From Azorinus chamasolen (lineage: Eukaryota > Mollusca > Bivalvia > Cardiida > Solecurtidae), in the NCBI GenBank assembly GCA_963576725.1, contig OY755241.1:75697701-75761700 (forward strand): a DNA stretch of 64,000 bases, in the 5' to 3' direction. A program made the translations under genes and the position numbers. Positions within the stretch are counted from its first letter, which is position 1, and each line of letters begins with the position of its first letter. Shown here one piece after another: positions 36,201-42,244 of this stretch. Under the pieces are notes generated by a model. That model ran no database searches, was not told the DNA's origin, and worked only from the letters and a program-made list of their open reading frames with translations.

Positions 36201-38452
36201 TCGATTCGACTGTTTGCGAAAGGCGAAAACTGGGATAAGGGCGAAACACAAAACAAAATTATATCAGACAAGATCTAAAAGTAAAAGGTTCAGTTACAGA
36301 ATGTCCCCCAAACGAATAAAACAACAGGTAGATTTATTGACGAGTACAATATCTAAGTTTTGACCAATCACAGGCCATCATCGAGTTACCATGGCAATCA
36401 ATGATTTTGAAACACCTGCCGTAAGCTCGAGGTACCCATAAAGCCCTACCTACCGATTTTCAGGAAAACACGAATAATATGTAAATTGTGACAAATCAAT
36501 GGCCACCACTCCATGCCCATGGCAAACAACTCTCTCGAAACACCTACGAGTGAGTTTGGGGTACCTAATACAATAACATACCAATCTTCGGCAAAATCAA
36601 ACAATATCTAAGTTTCAAACAATCAGAACCCGGCATTTGGTTACCATGGCAACACATACTTTCTAAATACTTACCAATCAAGTCATAGTATTGAAATCTC
36701 TTGCCATACACATTTCAGTTTCTAACTTTTGTCGAAAAATATTTATTCGACCAATGAGAGTCATCCATTCGGTTTCCATGGCAACAAATAGTTTTGTAAC
36801 GCCGATTAATCAATTCATAGTTCGACGGTCCCGACATTCTCTTTTCAGCAAAAATCAAGCAATATCTACCTTTCGTTGAAAAATATCTAAATTTCGACCA
36901 ATCAGAGCCAACCATTCGGCAAACCAATACCAACAAATAATTTCGGAATTACTCTGGCAAATTAAAGAAAACAGCTGAACATATGCACATAACCAGCAAT
37001 GTTCATGTGAAGTTTCATTAAGATCAGACTATTACTCACAGAGAAATGTGTCGGACAAGTTCACGACGGAAGAATAATAATATCGGATTCGGAAGAAAAA
37101 CAAATTAAGTATAAGATCACATTGCAAAGGAGTCAGTTACAGGCTGTTCCCTAAACGAAACATACAACAGGTATTGATTGGCGAGATATCTAAATTTTGA
37201 CAAATCACATGCCATCACCTGGTTACAATAACAAACAACAATTTTGAAACACCTGCAAATTAATTCGTATTACTGAAATATCCCGAGATACAAATTTTCG
37301 GCAAAATCCAGCAATAGCTAACTTTCGTCGAACAATATCTCAATTTCGACCAATCAACCACCATTCAGTTACCTTGTAATTATTGGCAACATATACTTTA
37401 AAAAATACAGTCAATTCGGATTACTGAAACATCTCGAGATACAAAATTTCAGCTAACTTTTGTCGAACAATATCTAAATTTTGACCTGTAAGAGTACGCC
37501 TTTCGGTCGATATGGCAATTTTGTGTGTACATAAAATATGATTTATGTTCTTATATGTAAAATGTGATTGTAATCATACCCTTGGTGAGATAAAATATTC
37601 ATAATTAAAAGAAACAACAAAAATCAACAAAATTCAGTACATTACATGTAATAGTCATTCTGTCATTTTATCGTATACTTTTCCACTCCTGGAGTAAATG
37701 GGTTGTGGTCTATTTCAGTCTGTGCAAGGGCAATGGATGTTGACACTTGTATGTTTAGTAGCGGATATGCATACGGCTGTAACGTGACAGTTCGTGCTAA
37801 TCAAAGGTAAGAATTATTACCCGCTATATACTAAGTACAGTAGAATTTATCTGAAGCGGCACACACAAATTAGTCAAATTATAGGTTTGTCAGGCAGGTA
37901 TTAGCTTATTGCAGATCAAAAGTTATGCAGAAAGCTCCTACATGAGCTGTCTGCATTACTTTGGACCAGTATTAAGAGACCGCCTGCTTTATATCTCTCT
38001 TATGTACAATACATGAATGGCCGCTTAAGAGATTTATTTATTTTTTTCTCTTTATTACTTACATGAATAAATATGAGGTAAAGTGTGAAAAGCATTCATG
38101 TAAAATTTTAATGATTCTTTGTCTTTGAAGTGATCCGCAAACTGCCGCGATATCCTCAGGCGTCACGGAAAATTGTTCTCAGGGAGTGTGTCGTTCGGAA
38201 TGCCTTGCATATGTCCGAGAAGTGAAGAAAAACCCCTGCTACAGCGGCAGTCTCGGCAAGATATGGAAACAGTTCTCACTGAAGTTGGATCCCACGGTCG
38301 TATCCTGGTACGCTGCATTCGACTCATGTGACGCAGAACTTGCGCTAGAACAATGTGAAGCTGGGAACAAGAACAAAGCGACCTCTGTCGTACAGAATGT
38401 CGGTATACTAGGGGTGGTCACTGTTCTACAAGGCGTATTGCTACTCTTGTGA
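15031..38452 (+). CDS. Temptin-domain copper monooxygenase (DBH/PHM-like), 10 exons, 5' exon missing
   Basis: Seen: ten exons with GT-AG borders and matching phases: 15031-15232, 21729-21861, 23741-23839, 24966-25145, 27628-27797, 28529-28772, 30477-30570, 33899-34062, 37719-37806 and 38131-38452. They total 1696 nt and give 564 residues plus TGA. In order: a hydrophobic signal-peptide tail, a temptin-like domain (about residues 16-115, with PHPC, GVGH, NPFG, DSDGDG and NGEELGDP motifs), then the two copper monooxygenase domains. Copper ligands are all present: HH196-197 and H263 (CuH site), HMH 338-340 and M412 (CuM site, in DEMC). The last 17 residues are hydrophobic. Known: this family hydroxylates small amines or peptides with ascorbate and oxygen in the secretory pathway. 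The substrate here is unknown. No DOMON domain was seen, so it is not a plain DBH or MOXD1 orthologue. The initiator exon lies upstream and was not identified. Confidence 0.93.
15276..15436. mobile_element. CAGT-type hairpin element, 44 bp after an exon donor
   Basis: CAGTAGAACCTGTCTTAAGC and GGCCGCTTAAGACAGGTTCC-ACTG termini, TA on both sides, 161 bp. It lies in the first intron of the monooxygenase gene. Confidence 0.85.
15585..15670. repeat. Short dispersed repeat shared with 16900-16960
   Basis: GAAGGAGATCATTCGA, CAAAAGCAGTAATGCGAAAA matches GTAGGAGATCCTTCGA, CAAAAGCAGCCATGCGAAAA at 16905. The second copy is preceded by a tRNA B-box-like GGGTTCGACC at 16869, suggesting SINE pieces. Confidence 0.55.
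15864..16068. mobile_element. CAGT-type hairpin element
   Basis: CAGTAAAACCCTGTAAGTCG start, TAGAGAGGTTTTACTG end, TA flanks, 205 bp. The internal arms (CATGCAGAAAGCT) are partly decayed. Confidence 0.8.
16190..16345 (-). repeat. tRNA-derived SINE fragment
   Basis: On the minus strand, TGGTCTAGTGGTAATGCGC resembles a tRNA D-arm/A-box. It is followed by a non-tRNA body with the inverse of GGTACCCATTTTAACCCC and TGGGTGGAGAG. No clear B-box was seen. Confidence 0.5.
16554..16621. repeat. Family A hairpin core
   Basis: Arms starting GCAAGCAGAGTAGACC and ending GGTCTGCCTTGTTTGC around a CCTATAGG centre. Left of it TACTCCATGAATACGCC matches the family end. Confidence 0.8.
17165..17372. repeat. 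TTAA-type element, family C, decayed
   Basis: Contains CCTTATGTTGACGCCATTTG, AAACAATT-AAATAAAGAG and AAAAATAGCCTAATATGATG, landmarks of the better copies at 46713 and 58639. The hairpin centre is degraded. Confidence 0.55.
17497..18030. repeat. 87-88-bp tandem array, 6 copies
   Basis: ATGAACACGGACAG begins at 17497, 17585, 17672, 17759, 17847 and 17935. Each unit ends GAGCAGACCCTGATCATA, the left hairpin arm of family A, so the array is made from the body plus left arm of that element. The 107-residue frame inside is repeat translation. Confidence 0.95.
18104..18341. mobile_element. TTAA-type hairpin element, subfamily A2
   Basis: TTAA at 18100-18103 and 18342-18345. Ends CCTTTTCGGTGCC and GCGGTGAAAGGG. 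Hairpin 18236-18306 with GACGCCGCCTTAAAAAGGCGGCGTC-type core, a different core sequence from A1. 238 bp. A sister copy is at 23454-23690. Confidence 0.88.
18428..18781 (+). pseudogene. LINE ORF2 C-terminal fragment
   Basis: Open from 18428. Reads HTLAKFRCGVASLKVETGR, then ERTCFNC, KDEIHVLLECPLYNHIR. This matches the Cys-Cys-His-Cys tail of molluscan LINE ORF2 proteins and is a relative of the fragment at 8362. No ATG is needed; it is a 5'-truncated insertion. Confidence 0.8.
18782..19074 (+). mobile_element. LINE 3' UTR ending in (TCTG)n
   Basis: Follows the ORF2 stop, runs through AATAAATTATC and ends in six or more TCTG units at about 19048-19074. Many LINEs end in such a simple repeat. 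Confidence 0.7.
19318..19880. repeat. 13-bp array of ATCAATGCAAACT
   Basis: About 40 units of 9-13 bp, mainly CAATGCAAACTAT, with length variants. Open frames (NANYQCKLSM repeats) in two frames are translation of the array. Several units contain the POU-like octamer ATGCAAAT. Confidence 0.95.
20075..20140. repeat. Decayed family A hairpin core
   Basis: GCAAACAAAGCAGACTCTGA on the left and GGTCAGGGTCTACTCTATT on the right, around a CAGGAGCCG remnant. Confidence 0.65.
20373..20553. repeat. 48-bp tandem array ending in a CAGT-type terminus
   Basis: CGGAATAGCGCGTGCTCGG starts at 20373, 20421 and 20469, with a variant at 20517 (period 48). The last copy runs into GAGGTTTTACTGTA, the right terminus of a CAGT element. 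Confidence 0.88.
20976..21043. repeat. Family A hairpin core, near-perfect
   Basis: 68 bp from GCAAACAGAGTAGACCC to its inverse, centre GACGGCTCCTATAGGAGTCG. TAACCCTTAAACTCCAC on the left is the family end. Confidence 0.88.
21335..21500. repeat. GAGT/GAAT microsatellite
   Basis: Interrupted (GAGT)n and (GAAT)n. The Ser/His-rich minus-strand frame over it is an artefact. Confidence 0.9.
21729..21861 (+). CDS. Monooxygenase exon b: temptin domain, Asp-rich DSDGDG motif
   Basis: Acceptor CTTAG, donor GTGAGT, phase 0 to phase 1. Reads EWTLSLCQMDSDGDG, then NGEELGDPGC and a Pro-rich linker. The DSDGDG-NGEELGDP segment with paired cysteines is the hallmark of temptin-like domains. The longest open frame here is a different one, so this exon is easily missed. 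Confidence 0.9.
22468..22662. mobile_element. CAGT-type hairpin element
   Basis: CAGTAGAACCTGTCTTAAGC to CAGCTTAAGACAGGTTCTAT-TG, with AATGCAGGTCAAAAGTAAT arms around the centre. 195 bp. Confidence 0.82.
22695..23061. mobile_element. TTAA-type element, family E, with internal array
   Basis: TTAA at 22691-22694 and 23062-23065. Starts CCCTTAAGCTGTTGAA. The core is the family E hairpin (GCCGAGTTACTCGGC). Its left arm has expanded into about seven units of GATATGCCGAGTTACTGATT between 22815 and 22995. Confidence 0.8.
23454..23690. mobile_element. TTAA-type hairpin element, subfamily A2
   Basis: TTAA at 23450-23453 and 23691-23694. Ends TCCTTTCGGTGCC and GGCGATGAAAGGG. Hairpin 23586-23655 with a GCGCCTTGAAAAGGCGGC core. 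Confidence 0.86.
23741..23839 (+). CDS. Monooxygenase exon c: Cys-rich linker
   Basis: Acceptor TTTCAG, donor GTACGT, phase 1 at both ends. Encodes a 33-residue Cys-rich piece (GICDPLD, CNGKPDF, DCKH, ECDALSEEG) joining the temptin domain to the first copper domain. Confidence 0.88.
24050..24150. repeat. Short direct repeats, about 36-38 bp
   Basis: Three to four copies of AAGGnCAATTCCACTTTGGC followed by TGTTTTGTTAAAC. Confidence 0.7.
24234..24288. repeat. Decayed family A hairpin core
   Basis: ACAGACCCAGATCAGACGGC on the left, CCTCTGTTTGC on the right, with a partly lost right arm. Confidence 0.65.
24298..24512. mobile_element. TTAA-type element, family C
   Basis: Starts AACCCATTCCCTCATATTG, ends GCCTATGATGAAATGGATTA. 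The interior has ACCATTGTGATAAATAGAG with its inverse, and TTTTCTCTAGTTAATGCTCC. The termini are slightly mutated. Confidence 0.75.
24531..24716. repeat. 27-bp tandem array, 7 copies
   Basis: Unit like TGTAACTGGTCATTTCAGCC plus CTGATCG. Read on either strand it gives open frames, which are artefacts. Confidence 0.95.
24790..24903. repeat. TTAA-type element, family E, right part
   Basis: Hairpin ACGCCGAGTCACTCGGCGT at 24828, then CATCTGGGTCCAGTCTGTTT and a TTAA at the right end. Confidence 0.7.
24966..25145 (+). CDS. Monooxygenase exon d: first copper domain with His-His pair
   Basis: Acceptor TTCTAG, donor GTATGT, phase 1 at both ends. Starts the N-terminal copper domain (FTVRLPETPVP, TTYLCMNFRFP) and carries the CuH ligand pair HH in VMHHMLVFGC (assembled residues 196-197). 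Confidence 0.93.
25193..25285. repeat. Left half of a CAGT-type element, 48 bp after an exon donor
   Basis: CCGTAAAAACTCTCCTAAACG resembles the CAGT terminus, followed by AGGTTGTAGCTTAATGCAGG. The right half is absent; the 21-bp array follows. Confidence 0.65.
25360..26157. repeat. 21-bp tandem array, about 36 copies
   Basis: Unit ACCACCCTGACACCAATAGCA with many variants. Because 21 is divisible by 3, long frames persist on both strands (TPIATTL-type repeats); no start or domain supports a protein. Confidence 0.93.
26219..26412. repeat. 25-bp tandem array
   Basis: About seven copies of CATATATCGCTCACCTGAGA plus GTGGC. Confidence 0.92.
26576..26828. repeat. 31-bp tandem array
   Basis: About eight copies of CTATAACCATATACAAAACT plus TTAGTCACTCC. 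Confidence 0.9.
26945..27210. repeat. Family A bodies, decayed
   Basis: A C run (26935-26948), then TTCCTGTAAGAAATAATGAC and related body sequence. A separate left end CCCTTTACTTCACAGAG starts near 27119, with hairpin arm GCAAACAGAGTAGACCCCGA. Confidence 0.65.
27265..27500. mobile_element. TTAA-type hairpin element, family A, decayed
   Basis: Body ATGAATATTCATATAAGAAT, GGACATTTTGACCATGACTG, hairpin GATCAGATGGCTCCTATAGG, right end TACTTATGGAGTAAAGTG. Confidence 0.72.
27628..27797 (+). CDS. Monooxygenase exon e: first copper domain, middle
   Basis: Acceptor TTTTAAG, donor GTGCGT, phase 1 to 0. Encodes EVNVTFNEMYNCGMGS, a Cys-containing loop, AGWTVGSSGK and a YHSGIIQ end that leads into the third CuH histidine of the next exon. 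Confidence 0.91.
27840..27990. repeat. Family A body fragment in intron
   Basis: TTTTCCCTGTTGCATATTCA, AATGACACCATGGATATTTA and GCAAACAGAATT: the left part of a family A element without its hairpin centre. Confidence 0.65.
28046..28350. repeat. 30-33-bp tandem array
   Basis: About ten copies of TAGTGTGTAATTGTGTCGTT plus GTCTATGTCATTC. The Val/Cys-rich open frame at 28009-28488 is this array read through, not a gene. Confidence 0.9.
28529..28772 (+). CDS. Monooxygenase exon f: third CuH histidine and CuM His-x-His
   Basis: Acceptor TGTCCAG, donor GTAAGT, phase 0 to 1. Begins FHWNNP (the HYDNP-type motif, H263 of the assembly) and ends SNHMHYL, the HxH pair of the CuM site (H338, H340). This is the most conserved part of the gene. 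Confidence 0.94.
28850..28916. repeat. Family A hairpin, variant core
   Basis: GCAAACAGTGTAGACCC and its inverse around GAGAGGGCTCC-TAGAG-type centre. Both arms carry matched changes (GAGAGG against CCTCTC) relative to other copies. Confidence 0.9.
29404..30035. repeat. 16-17-bp array with a 317-bp higher-order repeat
   Basis: About 38 units of GGTTACATATAGCTAAA with GCTAAA, GTAAAA and GGTCAC variants. The variant order from 29474 recurs from 29791, so a block of about 19 units was duplicated. Confidence 0.92.
30209..30316. repeat. Family A left end and hairpin
   Basis: TTTAACCCATCACTCAATAA left end. Hairpin 30245-30313 with GATCGGACGGTTCTTATAGG centre. Confidence 0.8.
30477..30570 (+). CDS. 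Monooxygenase exon g: second copper domain
   Basis: Acceptor TTTTCAG. The donor was chosen as GTACGG after CATGT (phase 2), because only this choice keeps the next exon open and gives the expected SYDSPVTHV-YKDG join. Later GT sites would add residues and break the frame. Confidence 0.85.
30596..30790. mobile_element. CAGT-type hairpin element with a 68-bp near-perfect palindrome
   Basis: CAGTAAACCCCTCTAAACCG to AGAAGAGTTTTGCTG. 30655-30722 is a 33-bp inverted repeat with a 2-nt spacer (outer TAATGCAGGGTGAAAG, centre AAGCTCCTGTAGGAGCTT). It lies 26 bp after the donor of exon g. Confidence 0.92.
31010..31662. other. Intronic stretch without recognised feature
   Basis: No coding or repeat structure that I can support. 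Confidence 0.4.
31663..31803 (-). mobile_element. tRNA-derived SINE, copy 1
   Basis: 141 bp unit starting TGTAACAGGACTGG. On the minus strand 31689-31760 folds like a tRNA with A-box TAGCCCAGTGG, B-box GGTTCGATCCC and a TGT (Thr) anticodon loop. The acceptor stem is imperfect (wobbles and a mismatch), so it is tRNA-derived and not a working tRNA. A second copy lies 230 bp downstream. Confidence 0.8.
31893..32033 (-). mobile_element. tRNA-derived SINE, copy 2
   Basis: Same unit as 31663-31803, nearly identical. The tRNA-like part is 31919-31990, here with a fully paired D-stem (GCTC/GAGC). The two copies have the same orientation. Confidence 0.8.
32173..32239. repeat. Family A hairpin, near-perfect 67-bp palindrome
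   Basis: GCAAACAGTGTAGACTCTGA and its inverse around GACGCCGCATAATGCGGCGT. The core differs completely from the CTCCTATAGGAG type but pairs throughout. Confidence 0.93.
32620..33355. repeat. 83-bp array, 8 copies, inside a TTAA-type element
   Basis: TTAA-CCCTTCTCCAGCTG at 32616. Units start at 32630 and repeat every 83 bp to 33291 (GCTGTAAAGTGTCTACTTAA and so on). After the array, CAAACAGCTTGAATCCTGAT with GGCTGTTT resembles the family E hairpin. Confidence 0.9.
33498..33563. repeat. Family E hairpin
   Basis: TTGGATACAGATGAGATGCC, AAGTAACTCGGCG and the inverse arm TCTTATCTGTATCCAACCTG. Confidence 0.8.
33665..33854. mobile_element. TTAA-type hairpin element, family E, intact
   Basis: TTAA at 33661-33664 and 33855-33858. 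Ends CCTTTAGCCTGCTGAA and TAGCAGCCTAAAGG. Hairpin 33755-33817 centred on GACGCCGAGTTACTCGGC. 190 bp. It ends 44 bp before exon h. Confidence 0.9.
33899..34062 (+). CDS. Monooxygenase exon h: second copper domain with CuM methionine
   Basis: Acceptor CATCAG, donor GTAAGT, phase 2 to 1. Encodes LRPGDELKTTCVY and FGEGTQDEMCFSFIEYFP. The Met of DEMC (M412) matches the CuM methionine ligand of PHM and DBH. Confidence 0.92.
34110..34830. other. Intronic stretch without recognised feature
   Basis: Several TGACGTCA-like motifs near 34690-34750 (CRE-like). No gene or repeat that I can support. Confidence 0.35.
34837..34974. repeat. Hairpin (MITE-like) inverted repeat
   Basis: GTTACACGGTAATTCGGC against the inverse end GCCAAATAACCGTGTAAC. 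Inner arms GTACGGGCTGATATGACCG pair with CGGTCATACCAGCCCGTAC. Confidence 0.92.
35249..35418. repeat. Hairpin (MITE-like) inverted repeat
   Basis: GTCCATGCTTATA and TAGTTGAGTCTGAGTT pair with AACTCAGACTCAACTA and TATAAGCATAGACC. The inner part also pairs (TCAAGCTTTTGATTGG). Confidence 0.88.
35430..35640 (+). repeat. Dispersed repeat family F, partial copy
   Basis: GACCGTTCCAAGGCGATAAT and a TTTGTCTTGTG / TGATGTTT / GTGGCTTCCCCTG-like order match other family F copies. Confidence 0.55.
36280..37520. repeat. Degenerate tandem region with CCAAT and X-box-like motifs
   Basis: Roughly 130-190-bp units share AACAATATCTAA, TTCGACCAATCA, CCATTCGGTTACCATGGCAA and TTTGAAACACC. CCAAT followed 13-14 bp later by a GTTnCCATGGCAAC-type motif is clear at 36364/36384 and 36751/36772; another motif is at 36640. 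Confidence 0.75.
36640..36653. promoter_or_regulatory. X-box-like (RFX) motif
   Basis: GTTACCATGGCAAC fits the known RFX consensus GTNRCC(0-3N)RGYAAC. Binding is inferred only. Similar sites at 36384 and 36772 lie in the same repeats. Confidence 0.35.
37719..37806 (+). CDS. Monooxygenase exon i
   Basis: Acceptor ATTTCAG, donor GTAAGA, phase 1 to 2. A short Cys-containing piece (CARAMDVDTCMFSSGYAYGC) near the end of the second copper domain. Confidence 0.86.
37838..38033. mobile_element. CAGT-type hairpin element, 31 bp after an exon donor
   Basis: CAGTAGAATTTATCTGAAGC left end, arms ATGCAGAAAGCTCC around ACATGAGCT, right end GGCCGCTTAAGAG without the final ACTG. Confidence 0.75.
38131..38452 (+). 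CDS. Monooxygenase terminal exon: Cys-rich tail and hydrophobic C-terminus
   Basis: Acceptor TTTGAAG, then 106 residues and TGA. Includes ENCSQGVC, ECLAYVREVKKNPC and a WYAAFDSC segment. It ends with a hydrophobic run (VGILGVVTVLQG then leucines) after a small-residue, Asn/Lys region. This could be a GPI-attachment signal or a single membrane anchor; both are inference. A candidate AATAAA lies at 38906-38911. Confidence 0.9.
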
Positions 38453-38480
38453 AATCATTGGACGTGGACGTTTGTACTTT

Positions 38481-38621
38481 CGCTAGAACAATGTGAAGAT
38501 GGGAACAAGAACAAAGCGACCCTTGTCGTACAGAATGTCGGTATACAAGGGGCGGTCACTGTTCTACAAGGCGTTTTTTGTAATTTTGTGAAAGCATTGG
38601 ACGTGGACGTTTGTACTTTCG
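38481..38621 (+). pseudogene. Partial tandem duplicate of the terminal exon
   Basis: About 140 bp beginning CGCTAGAACAATGTGAAG repeats 38343-38480 with a 138-bp offset and scattered changes. It copies the end of the coding exon, including the region of the stop codon, and the following 3' bases. It lies after the real TGA, so it would be 3'UTR. Differences cluster near the hydrophobic tail. Confidence 0.85.
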
Positions 38622-38654
38622 CCATTCTGTTACAAACTTAAGCCTTTGCCTCGT

Positions 38655-39135
38655 GACTATTGACAAACGCATTAATGACTTCATGAATATTCATTTACTG
38701 AATTATTATAATGGAAAATGAACAAGCGAATTTCGGTTATATAAAAAACAACAGGGGCGTTCAGCATTATTTGCGACCTGCATTAATCTGTTACAAGTAG
38801 AAAGTTTCCAAGTTAGGCTAACTCAAATTCCTGTTATCTAGAAGTAATTTCTATAGTCTTAAAGTTCGAAATATGGAGGTGCCGCTGAATAGGTATACTA
38901 TTTTAAATAAAATGTTAAGACCCATCCATTTTAAATGATGGAGGAGTCCTACAAAAGAAATAGGTTCCGGTAACAAGCTTAGATATTGAATTGAACAGCA
39001 AACAGTTCAGGCCTTGATGAGAGGAATCCTTCATTTGCCTATGTCCCATACTTGGGAACAAGGGTGATTATGGGCTTGAGACTCTGGTGACGTAGAACTT
39101 TATATACACTAATTCTATACTGACACCAAAAGAAG
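38655..39135. other. Downstream region with a family A body fragment
   Basis: TGACTTCATGAATATTCATT near 38673 matches the family A body. AATAAA at 38906 is a possible poly(A) signal of the monooxygenase gene. Nothing else was recognised. Confidence 0.4.
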
Positions 39136-39239
39136 CTATGCACTTGACTTATAATAATATTTCAAAGTATTTTCGGCCATCAACAAGTACTAGACAAAGT
39201 TGGTATCAAAATGTTTTAAACTGTTTAAACTGCAAGATG

Positions 39240-39905
39240 CATACACTATATTTATACCCCCCTTTTGAAAAAACGGGGGTATATTGCTTTGCACATGTCG
39301 GTAGATCTGTCAGTTTGTCGGTCGTCCGAATGATAACTAATAAACACCTTGGCATAGAATCTTCAAACTTGCTACGGTGGTTGTTCATGACAACTAGATG
39401 ACCCATATTGTTTTTGAGGTCACTAGGTCAAAGATCAAGGTCACCATGACCTTAACTGGTTAAATGGTTTCCGATCAATAACTGATCAAGGGTTTGGCTT
39501 AGAATCTTCAAACTTACTGTGGTTAGTCATGACAACTAGTTGACCCCTGTTGTTTTTGAGGTCAAAATGTCAAAGGTCAAGGTCACATTGACATTTATTG
39601 ATGAAATGGTTTCCGATTTATAACTGTTCAATGGTTTGGTTCGGGATCTTCAAACTTGCTGTGGTGGTTGGTCGTGACCACTAGATGACCCCTTTAGTTG
39701 TTTGGGTCAATAGGTCAAAGGTCAAGGTCACCATGGCCTTAACTTGTGAAATGTTTTCAGATTAATAAATGATCAGTGGTTTGGCTTAGGATCTTCAAAG
39801 TTGCTGTGTTGATTAGTCATGACCACTAGATGACCTCTATAGTTTAGGTCACTAGATCAAAGGTCAGGGGGTCTGGGGGTATACAAGTTTTACAAACACC
39901 TCTTG
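39240..39905. repeat. Mollusc-type dispersed repeat with internal units
   Basis: Bounded by ATACCCCCCTTTTGAAAAAA-CGGGGGTATA and GGGGGTATACAAGTTTTACA. Inside, four units of about 140-150 bp share ATCTTCAAACTTGCTGTGGT, GACCACTAGATGACCC and GGTCAAAGGTCAAGGTCACC. Confidence 0.8.
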
Positions 39906-40940
39906 TTTAAAATGTAAATTTAGGGTAGATTATAGATATCAGTAGACAATGCACGCCTTATTTGCATAGGGGTAAAAGTAAAAGTAACACATTCTTTCTG
40001 GTGTCAATATATATTATACAAAGACGGAATCTCAATACACACAGCGTTTTAGAATACCACCGGAATGTGTGTCGCTCATGCCATGTAGGGCCTCTTGAAA
40101 GTTCAAAGTATTACGCAAAACCTTCAAACAGGTACAAAAAATTGACCACTCCAAGGAGGTATAACTAGAGATTTCTGTAGGATCCGAATTGTTTGACATC
40201 CTGTTACCTGCTTTTGAGATAGTCAACGTTAAGAATTTGAAGCAGACAACAAAACTATGTAACCTTAACAAACTACCCTAATTATTCATACAGAAAAAAC
40301 ATAAGCAAACAGTGCAGATCAAGATCAAAAGATAATACATGATACTCATCTAAGAATTAATTTATGGTCCTTCGGCAGTTTGGAAAACTTCTTCTGCATA
40401 TTTCCATTTGTCTTCTCCATGACTGTCATAGCTATTAGCTTGTGACTTAATGGCACGTATTTTCAGTCATAAATTCTGAAGGGTGGTGATAATTTGGTGC
40501 AAGATCTAAAACTCTGCCATATACTTCATAGGAGTTTTCTAATCATTTAGGAAAAATGCAGTTCTTGGTACAGTGATCTTGAACTTAGTTAGGATGTTAA
40601 GCGTAGCCAAAATAGCACAAGTGGTTGTGCACCTGTGCCTGTCACCAGTGAGTTAGGCGACCCTATTTGTATTTGTCCTTCACCGTTTTTTGAACTCGGC
40701 GACAAAAGCATTCTTATTGTCTTCTATGTTCTAGGCTCAACTCAAATGTTCACTGACAAGTTTGTTGATATAATTTTCTTGAATGGTAATCTGTATTTTG
40801 TTTATGTTTTCTGTGGTTATTCATATGTATATTCATGTGTTATACTGTTATATTTCTCCATCTGATGGCCAGTATGTTTTGTACTCTAACCTTAACTTTT
40901 TTAAATAAAGTGTGTCTATTAAATATTGTTTGTGCTCAAT
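39906..40940. other. Stretch without recognised feature
   Basis: No gene or repeat that I can support. An open frame at 40635-40865 has no recognisable domain. Confidence 0.4.
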
Positions 40941-40951
40941 TTTAAAATTGA

Positions 40952-41900
40952 ATGAAAAATGGCTTAAAAATTGCTTCAATGAACTGTAGTGGAATTCACA
41001 CCAAGTCAAAAAGATTGAAAATGTTACAGCATCTGAAAAAAATAAATTATCATATTTATCGTCTCCAGGATACGCATTTTACCCTGGATATGTACAAAAC
41101 AATTTACTCGCAATTAGGTTCAGAGGTTTTCTAAAGCTGTTGCAGTTCAAATAGAAGAGGTATTGCTATTATGTTTTCTAAGGTGGGTTATAAAAATTAT
41201 TGCTTTATGGACCAAATACAGATAATCCATCTTTTTATAACCACGTTTTTAATACAATAGATAAGTTGGGAAACATTTCCTATGACATTTGCGGGGATTT
41301 TAATTTAATCATAAATCCTCAAATTGACTATTTTAATTATAAAACGATAGGTAATAAAATGTCTCGTGATACATTACTAGCACAGATATCAAACAGACAA
41401 CTTAGTGATCCACTTCGCGAGTTATTTCCAGAAGCAAGATTATATACAAGGAGAAAGCATAAACCGTTGCAACAAGCCAGGTTGGATTTCTTTCTGGTAT
41501 CCCCACCGCTTGCAGTAATGACATATAGTTCATCAATAGAGCATAGTTTTCAGTCTGATCATTCCAATATTCAAACCGCTTTTCAATTCAGTCATTTTCA
41601 ACATGGTTCCGGCTTGTGGAAGCACAACAATGCACTTCTAACATTTAAGGCATACATTGATACAATTAACAAGAAAATTGAGGAAATAGTAATCAATATG
41701 CAGTGCCTATTTATAATATGCAAAATATTACAAATATACCAACTGATGAAATACAATTCAGCTTTTTCTTGAGACTTTGATGATGGAAATAGGGGGAAAG
41801 TCTATATCATATGGCTCCTTTAAGAAAAAACAAATACAAGATAATGAAAATAATATCATATCCAAACTGAAAGAAATGGTCAAATGGTCTACATGGTCAA
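40952..41900 (+). pseudogene. LINE (L1/Tx1-like) endonuclease domain, frameshifted
   Basis: Starts MKNGLKIASMNCSGI, then LQDTHF, matching the N-terminal motifs of apurinic-type (EEP) endonucleases. After one or two frameshifts between 41130 and 41200 it continues YGPNTDNPSFY, CGDFNLIINP, ARLDFFLVS and SDHSNIQTAF (catalytic GDFN and SDH motifs). It stops at 41772, with the linker MEIGGKSISYGSFKKKQ in another frame to about 41900. No reverse transcriptase follows, so it is 3' truncated. Confidence 0.85.
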
Positions 41901-42162
41901 AATCGAATTCCGTCGTCTCGGTTTCTTTTTTTAGATAGGGCTAACGTACTGAACAGGCTATATTTAGGTCTATGACCATCACCGCACTTGTAAGAGTTTA
42001 TTGATTAAATTAGCATGAGAGTGATAAATGTTTTAATGAAGTTTTATTGTTTTATTTATTTTTATTTAAAAAAGTCGTTTTATTTTTTTTTATTTAAAAA
42101 AGTCGTCAATATAGTAGCATGATAACTTTATATACATCTTCAATTTCCCTTGAAGTGTGTCT

Positions 42163-42240
42163 GGCCTGATAGCGTAGTGGTTACCACGGTCGCCTATCGT
42201 GCAGTCAGCCCTGGTTCGATTCTCACCGCTGACGATTTTT
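42163..42240 (+). mobile_element. tRNA-derived SINE head
   Basis: A-box TAGCGTAGTGG and B-box GGTTCGATTCT are spaced as in a tRNA. The anticodon and T-stems do not pair well, so it is not a functional tRNA. A T-rich tract follows directly. Confidence 0.65.
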
Positions 42241-42244
42241 TTCT

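Noticed and set aside
42163..42235. Functional tRNA on the plus strand
   Set aside because: A and B boxes are good, but anticodon and T stems do not pair.
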